NCBI GenBank assembly: GCA_937885735.1
Contig: CALABN010000009.1
Span: forward strand, 1 to 5,843
Direction: 5' to 3'
Length of the DNA: 5,843 bases
DNA from: an uncultured Bacteroidota bacterium
GTDB lineage: Bacteria > Bacteroidota > Bacteroidia > Bacteroidales > SZUA-534
The first letter of the stretch is position 1, and every line of letters starts with the position of its first letter. Positions 1 to 5,458 of the stretch are shown here, in pieces. The notes under the pieces are model-generated. The model searched no databases. It had not been told where the DNA came from and was given only the letters and a program-made list of their open reading frames with translations. The position numbers were made by a program, and so were the translations under genes.

Positions 1-229
1 CTCGCGGATCGCGGCCACCTACGGTAATCAAGCCACTCTTATCGGCACCTTGACGCATAGACCTGAATTTGAATATGCGGAAATCGACTCCGTTTTTGCC
101 GACACGCACCTGCCGATAGAAAACCGGACCTTTGCTGTCGCATTTTATCCAGATGGCGAGCACGACAAATACGGGGCTCAAAATCAACAAGCCCAATCCA
201 CTTGCAAATATGTCAATCAAGCGTTTCAC
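1..229 (-). CDS. Bacterial sugar transferase (undecaprenyl-phosphate glycosyl-1-phosphate transferase), N-terminal part, cut by the window edge
   Basis: Only the first 76 codons are present. The protein opens MKRLIDIFASGLGLL, followed by LSPVFVVLAIWIKCDSKGPV, then FYRQVRVGKNG and FRIFKFRSM. This is the classic start of the PF02397 family: one hydrophobic membrane helix (about residues 5-30), then the conserved GPVFYRQ.RVGK and F.I.KFRSM motifs. Family members move a sugar-1-phosphate from a UDP-sugar to undecaprenyl phosphate at the inner face of the cytoplasmic membrane, the first membrane step of capsule, O-antigen or glycoprotein glycan assembly. The length suggests the short PglC-like class without the extra N-terminal helices, but the C-terminus is missing so this is inferred. 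The start is GTG at 229-227, overlapping the aminotransferase stop by 4 nt (GTGA), which implies translational coupling. The catalytic Asp-Glu pair lies beyond the edge. Sugar specificity cannot be read. Confidence 0.92.
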   Translation of the reverse strand, partial: MKRLIDIFASGLGLLILSPVFVVLAIWIKCDSKGPVFYRQVRVGKNGVDFRIFKFRSMRQGADKSGLITVGGRDPR

Positions 230-1425
230 TTTGTCAATTCAATAAAGTTGGTTATCACATAATCAACCATTTCGTCAGTCAAGCAAGTGTGAAGCGGCAA
301 AGTGATTTCATTTTCGAACAAATGGAATGCGTTTGGGTAATTCTTTATATCGAAGCCCAATGCCTTGTATGCAGTCATCATTGGCAATGGTTTGTAGTGT
401 ACATTGCAGGCGATATCGCGCTCAGCCATTGTCGTGATTATCTCGTTGCGTTGCTCCATTGTCTTTTCAAGCAAACGCACGATCATTAAATGTCCACTGC
501 TTCGATGATCCTCTCCAAAATGAGGCAAAGACTGGTAGCGAATGCCACTTGACTTAAGAGCCGACTCGTATTTTTCAATTATCACCTTGCGGCGTTCAAG
601 CATAGCTGGATAACGCTTCATCTGGACCAGACCCATTGCGGCCATGATATCGGTCATGTTGCATTTGTACAACGGAGCAATGATGTCGTACTCCCAAGCG
701 CCGAGCTTTGTTTTTGCCAAGGCATCCTTGTTTTGTCCGTGCAACGACAGTAACTGGCATTGCTTGTATAATGATTCCGTATCAATACCGTTGAAGTTTT
801 TCCAACATAATGCGCCTCCTTCAGCCGTCGTGAAATTCTTTACTGCATGAAACGAGAATGTCGTAAAATCGGCTACTTCACCGCTCATTTTTCCATGCCA
901 TTGTGCGCCAAAGCCATGCGCGGAGTCGGCAACTACGGCAATTCTGCCAATTGCCTTCTGCAGGTCGTTTGCAGGCACGAACAAGCTTTTCTTACTTTCA
1001 ACCACATCAAAAATCTTGTCGTAATCGCACATCACGCCACCCAAATCGACGGGCATAATGGCTTTGGTTTTTGATGTGATTGCCTGAGCCACCTTGTCAT
1101 AATCCATCTGCCAATCGTCTGCCATGGAATCGACCATGACAACTTTTGCGCCAACGTGGCACACGACACTTGCAGTGGCAGTGTATGTGTAAGCAGGGAC
1201 AATCACCTCATCGCCGGGGCCAACGCCAAGCAAGCGCAACGCCATTTCCATTGCAGCTGTTGCCGAATTGAGGCACACGCAACGGTCGGAATGGACAAAG
1301 GCTTCGATTTGGTGTTCAAGTTCCTTTGTGCGCGGACCGGTGGTAATCCAGCCCGAGAGGATTGCATCTCTGACTTCATTTGCCTCCTCGATAGTCATAT
1401 CGGGTGGCGAGAATGGAATTTTCAT
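226..1425 (-). CDS. DegT/DnrJ/EryC1/StrS-family PLP-dependent sugar aminotransferase
   Basis: This 399-residue protein has the normal length for the family. Visible landmarks are SGWITTGP (about 24-31), NSATAAM (53-59), GDEVIVPAYTYTATA (71-85), the PLP-ring-binding aspartate in ADSAHGFGA (D167), and FSFHAVKNFTTAEGG (190-204) with the PLP-linking lysine K196. These enzymes transfer an amino group, usually from glutamate, to a keto-sugar nucleotide, giving a UDP- or dTDP-amino sugar in the cytoplasm. Its place directly before an initiating sugar transferase suggests that it makes the amino sugar loaded first on the lipid carrier, as PglE and PglC do in bacillosamine pathways. No acetyltransferase or dehydratase partner clearly assigned to that pathway is visible here. 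The ATG overlaps the upstream gene's TGA (ATGA), and no Shine-Dalgarno is seen. Substrate is unknown. Confidence 0.95.
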   Translation of the reverse strand: MKIPFSPPDMTIEEANEVRDAILSGWITTGPRTKELEHQIEAFVHSDRCVCLNSATAAMEMALRLLGVGPGDEVIVPAYTYTATASVVCHVGAKVVMVDSMADDWQMDYDKVAQAITSKTKAIMPVDLGGVMCDYDKIFDVVESKKSLFVPANDLQKAIGRIAVVADSAHGFGAQWHGKMSGEVADFTTFSFHAVKNFTTAEGGALCWKNFNGIDTESLYKQCQLLSLHGQNKDALAKTKLGAWEYDIIAPLYKCNMTDIMAAMGLVQMKRYPAMLERRKVIIEKYESALKSSGIRYQSLPHFGEDHRSSGHLMIVRLLEKTMEQRNEIITTMAERDIACNVHYKPLPMMTAYKALGFDIKNYPNAFHLFENEITLPLHTCLTDEMVDYVITNFIELTK

Positions 1426-3251
1426 ATTATTTCGTTATTAATAGTTTCATCATTATCCTTTCTTTCAAAGAAAGGGATAAACATTAAAAATGCGAATAGT
1501 GGGAAGCTAAACACGCTGTTGCCACTAAACATACAAAAAAATGTACAACACAAATAAAGTATAAAACACAAACAGATTTTCTTTCGACTCTTCCAATACA
1601 AAACAAAACTCATTACAAAGGTAGCAAAGAAAGCCACGCCCCCCACTATCCCAGAATACAGGAAAGCTGAAATAATCGGGTTATGGGGAAAATCGTATCG
1701 ATTTGCATTATTGTAAAAACGCTGTCCATATTTAGCCAAATAGTCAAATCCATTTCCGAAAAATTTCTGTTTCACTCCATATTCTATCTGCCATAATTCA
1801 AGTGCATATCGCCAACGGTCTGTCCGGGAATAGATAAAATGATTTATTGTATCAGAATACATATCGAAACAATCGGGGCTTTCATCAACATACATAAACA
1901 AATTTGCAGTGTCGTTACATGTAAGACTGATATCTTTCACCTCGATAATACTGCCTGCCTTTTGTGCATTCAAGAAGCACTCTGGATGATTACAATCAGA
2001 CTCGAAAGTATGCGACACAGTGCAAAGATTCCAACCATCGGCAAGCGGTTCAATGTTCTTGGGCAAATCATTAATATGCTTTCCTCCTTCATTTACCCAC
2101 CACCCCACAGCGAAAGGTGCGCCTTCTCCTTTTATGGTACGGTACTTTAACGACAATTCATAAGTCAGGCCTTTATGGTAATATATTGGTCGTCCACTGT
2201 AAAACAGAGAGAAATTGCTATTTCCGGCAATGCGTTCTATTCTCAAATAATTGCCATTGGGATTCTTGACAAAAGTTTTTTTCAACGTGTCGCGACTCGA
2301 TATAAATTCGGTCCAGAATGTTGTTCCATCAGCAAAGTCCCCGTTATAGAACAAGTTAGCAGTATCCTGTTTGTTTTTACCATATTCCGACCATAATGCA
2401 GCCCTAAAATGACCAAGAGTCTTGTCAGGAACGAAAATGGTTGTAAGCTTATACGTGCGTTGCATCAAAGTATAATCCGACAACAACATTCGCATAACTG
2501 TGTTTTTCATAAGGGACATGGAGAGTAAAGCAATTACGGCAAAGCCTGCATTAGTCAGAACACAAGCCAACACTGGTTTGCGAATTTGTTTGCCGGGAAC
2601 CGATGCAAAAATGACAATGACAAAACCTAGCATCACCAATGCATAAAGCACAAAGCCCCGACGCGAAAACGAAGCCACAACGTTTACTATGGTGATTAAA
2701 GAAAATAGCACCAAGTTAGCTGTCTTGATTTCGTTTTTAGCACACAGCCGAACTGCAGCAATTAGCGACAACATGAAACACAACGTGTAAAAATTATTGT
2801 CTCGCACCAACGGGAACGCTTTCCCTTCAAACAGCCATTGTGGCGAATCAATTCCAAACGCCATCATAACACATCGGCAAATGGCCACTATACCGGCAAT
2901 TTCAGTAAGCCAAACCACAAGTTTCAGTAACACTACACACTTGCGCGTATAGACAATCAAAAAAAGGAAATAAAGTACGAATAAAATGTTTATCGATTCT
3001 TTTTCAACATTGCTTATTGTGGTAAAATTAATCAGATAGCAGGCAACGGTAAGAGCAGGCAACAACATTTTCCATGAGAGCACAAAGTTTCTCACGTTGT
3101 TTTTGATTACAAAAAACGAAGCCGCCAAACACGGCACAAGAGCAAAAAAGAACAAATACTTGTATCCGATAAAAACTGTTCGTGCAAAAAACAGCGCCAA
3201 ACATACCGGAACCATCAACAATAATTTATCAACCAACTCCGACCGTTTCAT
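1422..3251 (-). CDS. O-antigen ligase/polymerase-like (WaaL/Wzy) membrane protein with a large carbohydrate-binding-like extracytoplasmic insert
   Basis: The protein has 609 residues, against roughly 400-450 for typical WaaL/Wzy proteins. About nine hydrophobic segments lie in residues 11-248 and three in 527-595, giving about 12 in all. Between them is a loop of some 280 residues. Family-like features are SRRGF (196-200) before a membrane segment, and GNGFDYLAKYG (499-509) followed by DFPHNPIISAF (520-530), where H523 matches the conserved histidine near the end of the periplasmic loop. The loop also carries an insert (about 296-448) described separately. The expected role is to join or polymerise lipid-linked glycan on the outer face of the inner membrane; ligase and polymerase cannot be separated by eye. 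I chose the ATG at 3251. A TTG at 3257 lies in frame six bases upstream but has no support. The gene starts 19 nt after the epimerase stop without a Shine-Dalgarno. Confidence 0.88.
   Translation of the reverse strand: MKRSELVDKLLLMVPVCLALFFARTVFIGYKYLFFFALVPCLAASFFVIKNNVRNFVLSWKMLLPALTVACYLINFTTISNVEKESINILFVLYFLFLIVYTRKCVVLLKLVVWLTEIAGIVAICRCVMMAFGIDSPQWLFEGKAFPLVRDNNFYTLCFMLSLIAAVRLCAKNEIKTANLVLFSLITIVNVVASFSRRGFVLYALVMLGFVIVIFASVPGKQIRKPVLACVLTNAGFAVIALLSMSLMKNTVMRMLLSDYTLMQRTYKLTTIFVPDKTLGHFRAALWSEYGKNKQDTANLFYNGDFADGTTFWTEFISSRDTLKKTFVKNPNGNYLRIERIAGNSNFSLFYSGRPIYYHKGLTYELSLKYRTIKGEGAPFAVGWWVNEGGKHINDLPKNIEPLADGWNLCTVSHTFESDCNHPECFLNAQKAGSIIEVKDISLTCNDTANLFMYVDESPDCFDMYSDTINHFIYSRTDRWRYALELWQIEYGVKQKFFGNGFDYLAKYGQRFYNNANRYDFPHNPIISAFLYSGIVGGVAFFATFVMSFVLYWKSRKKICLCFILYLCCTFFCMFSGNSVFSFPLFAFLMFIPFFERKDNDETINNEII
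1453..1480. repeat. Near-perfect inverted repeat inside the 3' end of the ligase-like gene
   Basis: Arms TTATCC-TTTCTTT and AAAGAAAGGGATAA pair with one bulged base around a central C. In the minus-strand mRNA this would be an 11-13 bp hairpin ending about 28 nt before the aminotransferase ATG. It lies within codons for FIPFFERKDN. It is AU-rich and not followed by a U-tract, so it is not a convincing terminator. It could influence coupling at the ATGA junction or limit 3' decay, or may just reflect A/T-rich codons. Confidence 0.5.
1908..2366 (-). other. Domain within the ligase-like gene: predicted beta-sandwich, carbohydrate-binding-like module
   Basis: Residues about 296-448 of the 609-residue protein begin NLFYNGDFADGTTFW, which resembles the usual opening of CBM4/9-type modules (N-x-x-x-N-G-x-F-x-x-x-x-x-x-W). 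They continue with alternating hydrophobic/polar strands such as YLRIERIAG, YELSLKYRTIKG, VGWWVNEGG and CTVSHTFES, and end with IIEVKDISLT, a common last strand of such folds. Aromatic residues (W385, W386, W407) could contact sugar, but no site was mapped. Four cysteines (C410, C420, C425, C445) lie here and a fifth (C461) just after, so disulfides are possible in the periplasm. Fold and binding role are inferred from the strand pattern only. Confidence 0.6.
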
Positions 3252-3270
3252 CAGCAAATGAATTTATTTA

Positions 3271-4353
3271 TTAGGCTTCAAGCATAAACTCTATGGTTCT
3301 GCGATACATGTCAGCAAGTTCATATTTAGGTTTCCAACCAAGACTTTCTAGTTTCTTTCCGCTCAGCTTTAGTTTTGTGTCGGCAGCATAACCATATTTA
3401 TTGTCGTCTGGAATATCGAACACCACACTTATCTTGTCTTGAGCTATTTCATGGCATACCATTTCGGCCATATTGCGAATGGTAGTATGGTTCTTTTCAT
3501 TAACTACGTTGTATGCCTGAGCCGGATCGCCTTTCAAAAGTATCGTGAGCAGACCTCTGACAGCATCGACGGTGTAGCAGTAGTTGCCGTCAGATAGTCC
3601 TTGAGTGTGAAGCACTATGTCGGTGCCATTTATTGCGCTACGGGCAAACTGAGCGAACACGCGGTTTTCCCAAGGAAGAATGCCTGCTCCAAATGTTTGT
3701 GCCAATCGAGCTATTTTCACATTCACGCCAAGTTCCGATGCATAGGCCACACAAAGATTCTCACACATGCGTTTCCCTTCAGGATAATCACTGCGGACAT
3801 TCAACGGATCAACAAAACCCATTTTGTCTTCGGTGCAGTTTGTGCTTGCTTTATCAGACGCAGTGAATTGACCATACACTTCCATCGACGACACGTAAAC
3901 CACGCCTTTGGCTTTCTTTTCGGCCGCCATACGCAATATTTGATATGTACCATCGACAGCTGTCATTATTGTGGTTATAGGATGCGTCACCATCACTTTG
4001 GACGATGTTACACTTGCAGTGTGAAAAATAAAGTCAACAGGATTGTCGGCAGGAACATATTCTTCGTAAGGTTGCACTACATCGCCATACACAAAATTAA
4101 GATTTGCGAATGTTTTTTCTCCGTAAATCAAGTTAACCTTTTCTTTATCGCGTGCCTGGCCTATTACGTGTATATCCAAGTTTTTGTTGATGCTTGTAAA
4201 CAGCAACGCACGCACAAGCAACGATCCAACCAATCCAGTCGCACCTGTCACAAACACGGTTTTACCTGCCAGACTCTGTAAATCAACATTGCTATCTTGA
4301 AACAGGTCTTCGAAGTCTTGTTTCAGTATTTTATTATCAAACAAATTTTCCAT
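3271..4353 (-). CDS. NAD-dependent epimerase/dehydratase family protein (extended short-chain dehydrogenase)
   Basis: This 360-residue protein shows the extended SDR plan. A Rossmann nucleotide-binding motif VTGATGLVG lies at residues 35-43, FHTAS at 110-114, the conserved serines in YVSSMEVYG at 153-161, and the catalytic pair Y190 and K194 in YPEGK. The C-terminal substrate half includes a YCYTVDAVRGL segment (258-268), the usual Y-(V/I)-x-D-x-(V/A) region, and ends LGWKPKYELADMYRRTIEF, the typical GW.P....L...... tail. Such enzymes epimerise, dehydrate, reduce or decarboxylate nucleotide sugars. A 30-residue stretch precedes the Rossmann fold, longer than in GalE-like proteins. Its ATG overlaps the cytidylyltransferase stop by one base (TAATG), tying the two functionally. 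I infer that it acts on, or supplies, the CDP-linked substrate of that gene. A GAGGAG just before the ATG is too close for an ideal ribosome site and is explained by the upstream Glu-Glu codons. Confidence 0.93.
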   Translation of the reverse strand: MENLFDNKILKQDFEDLFQDSNVDLQSLAGKTVFVTGATGLVGSLLVRALLFTSINKNLDIHVIGQARDKEKVNLIYGEKTFANLNFVYGDVVQPYEEYVPADNPVDFIFHTASVTSSKVMVTHPITTIMTAVDGTYQILRMAAEKKAKGVVYVSSMEVYGQFTASDKASTNCTEDKMGFVDPLNVRSDYPEGKRMCENLCVAYASELGVNVKIARLAQTFGAGILPWENRVFAQFARSAINGTDIVLHTQGLSDGNYCYTVDAVRGLLTILLKGDPAQAYNVVNEKNHTTIRNMAEMVCHEIAQDKISVVFDIPDDNKYGYAADTKLKLSGKKLESLGWKPKYELADMYRRTIEFMLEA

Positions 4354-5081
4354 TACTCCTCAACTCCATAAATTTGCGAGTTTTCACGTGCGTCAAGCAT
4401 TGCCCGCATCACATAGAAATCCTCAGGGGTTGTCACTTTTATGTTAATATCGGGGCCATCCACCAAAAACAGTTTCTTGCCATAGTGTTGCATCATTGAG
4501 CAAGAATCAATAAATGTGTTGATATTTTGTTGGCGAGCTTTTTCATGGACAGCTAGAATTTCGCTCAGCCAAAAACTTTGTGGAGCACGGGCCAAACGAG
4601 AGTTTTTACGCTCAGGAATTTGATCGATCATATTATTCCCGTCAACCACAAGAACCGTTTCCTTAACTTTTACACAAGTTATTGCAGAACCATTTTTCTG
4701 TACCGACTCAATGTTGTCGTGAATAAGTTTTGCATTAATCAGCGGACGTACGCCATCATGAATAAGCACTACTGAAGGCTCGTTAGTGGCAACCGAATTT
4801 GCTGCACACAATCCATGGTATATCGACTCTTGTCCTGTCTCTCCACCTGGCACAACTTTCTTTACCTTAAATAGATTATATTTTTCTAGGATGTCATTCA
4901 GATAATCAATCCAATCGAAAGCACAAGCAACAACGATCGCATCAATTTCATCCGAGTCTTGAAACACTTCAATTGTATGTGCAATTATTGGTTTCCCGTG
5001 CATCAGCAAAAACTGTTTAGGTAACGCTTTGCTACGCATTCTAGAACCGACGCCTCCCGCAAATATCACTGCAATATTCAT
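4353..5081 (-). CDS. IspD/TarI-family cytidylyltransferase, probably for a CDP-polyol or CDP-sugar of the glycan
   Basis: The 242-residue protein starts MNIAVIFAGGVGSRM, the CTP-binding loop, with the conserved lysine in LPKQFL (K22) right after it. Further family motifs are GGETGQESIYHGL (79-91), VLIHDGVRPLI (105-115), KVKETV (138-143), RAPQSF (165-170) and NIKVTTPEDF (213-222). The reaction is CTP plus a polyol or sugar phosphate giving a CDP-linked product and pyrophosphate. It could be the isoprenoid enzyme IspD (methylerythritol phosphate), but the glycan operon and the overlapping SDR gene favour a TarI-like role such as CDP-ribitol or a related compound. No TarJ-type zinc alcohol dehydrogenase is present. 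I chose the ATG at 5081 because homology begins exactly there; an in-frame ATG at 5138 would add 19 residues (beginning MHFIHISISK) unlike the family. First gene of the operon; no Shine-Dalgarno is visible. Confidence 0.9.
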   Translation of the reverse strand: MNIAVIFAGGVGSRMRSKALPKQFLLMHGKPIIAHTIEVFQDSDEIDAIVVACAFDWIDYLNDILEKYNLFKVKKVVPGGETGQESIYHGLCAANSVATNEPSVVLIHDGVRPLINAKLIHDNIESVQKNGSAITCVKVKETVLVVDGNNMIDQIPERKNSRLARAPQSFWLSEILAVHEKARQQNINTFIDSCSMMQHYGKKLFLVDGPDINIKVTTPEDFYVMRAMLDARENSQIYGVEE

Positions 5082-5143
5082 ATATATATGTTTAATATAA
5101 ACTAAATCTTTTGATATTGATATGTGAATAAAATGCAATAAAA
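5082..5143 (-). promoter_or_regulatory. AT-rich leader before the polysaccharide operon; promoter not resolved
   Basis: This short stretch between the hairpin and the first ATG is strongly A/T-rich and must contain the operon's promoter if the hairpin ends upstream transcription. On the minus strand a TTGCAT element is present, with AT-rich sequence about 17 bases further on, but I see no clear TAnnTTTG (-7 of Bacteroidota promoters) and no good TATAAT. A perfect 12-base palindrome, CATATATATATG (5079-5090), overlaps the start codon. The promoter call is weak. Confidence 0.25.
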
Positions 5144-5165
5144 AATCTCACTTTCAAGTGAGATT
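5140..5165 (-). terminator. Hairpin with U-tract on the minus strand (possible bidirectional intrinsic terminator)
   Basis: A perfect 10-bp inverted repeat, AATCTCACTT (5144-5153) and AAGTGAGATT (5156-5165), is separated by TC. Realistically it forms an 8-bp stem with a 6-base loop. On the minus strand the right-hand end reads GAGATTTTTTATTG, a good U-tract. On the plus strand the tail is CTTCTTTAT, weaker. It therefore would end leftward transcription coming from beyond 5165, but no leftward gene is found there. Confidence 0.6.
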
Positions 5166-5446
5166 CTTCTTTATGGTTAAATAATGCACATCGTTTCAAT
5201 GAAGATGCTATCGAACAAATCGGTATAGATAACAACAGCACTATTGAAATCGGTTATATGGGTGATAAAGAATTTGACGATAAATTACATGATTGGTTAA
5301 ACAAGAATACGGGCGGCTTATTAAAAGATAATGTAGACAGCATTAGTTTTACTGGCGATACTTTGATGGAACTATTTTCCGCAATATATCTAAAAGGTTC
5401 ATGGACTGATTACTTTAACAAAAACGAAACGAGTATTAACGATTAA
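5165..5446 (+). pseudogene. Serpin (serine protease inhibitor family) internal fragment, truncated at both ends
   Basis: About 93 codons read SSLWLNNAHRFNEDAIEQIG, then GYMGDKEFDDKLHDWLNKNT, GGLLKDN and LMELFSAIYLKGSWTDYF, ending NKNETSIND and TAA. This matches the middle of the serpin fold: the (AN)SLWL strand, the helix with W....T.G.(I/L)K, and the conserved N-A-x-Y-(F/L)-K-G-x-W segment (here SAIYLKGSW). Serpins are about 350-420 residues, so roughly the first quarter to third and the whole C-terminal half are absent, including the reactive-centre loop and the C-terminal signature. It cannot act as a trapping inhibitor. The frame is open upstream only to a TGA at 5159-5161, inside the hairpin. 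An internal ATG at 5258 could start a shorter peptide, but it is mid-domain with no ribosome site. Style resembles clostridial serpins; this is by memory. Confidence 0.8.
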
Positions 5447-5458
5447 AACAGTACAGTT

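Noticed and set aside
50..262. Plus-strand open frame of 70 codons at the left edge
   Set aside because: It lies opposite the sugar transferase start, whose motifs are unmistakable on the minus strand; the plus-strand peptide has no recognisable domain.
1156..1557. Plus-strand open frame of 133 codons
   Set aside because: It is antisense to the aminotransferase and the end of the ligase-like gene; no domain or ribosome site.
3252..3257. TTG start six bases before the ligase-like ATG
   Set aside because: It adds only two residues and has no ribosome site or homology reason to prefer it.
3601..4281. Plus-strand open frame of 226 codons
   Set aside because: It is antisense to the SDR gene, rich in His/Cys/Arg as expected for a shadow frame, and shows no family motif.
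4353..5081. Assignment as housekeeping ispD of the MEP isoprenoid pathway
   Set aside because: Motifs allow it, but the gene overlaps an SDR and leads a glycan operon, which favours a TarI-like role; not excluded without phylogeny.
5082..5138. Upstream start for the cytidylyltransferase at 5138
   Set aside because: The extra 19 residues come from the AT-rich leader and precede the conserved N-terminal strand that normally starts the family; the ATG at 5081 fits the usual length.
5165..5446. Complete small serpin-like protein
   Set aside because: It starts and ends inside the serpin fold and lacks the reactive-centre loop, so it is a fragment and not a small gene.
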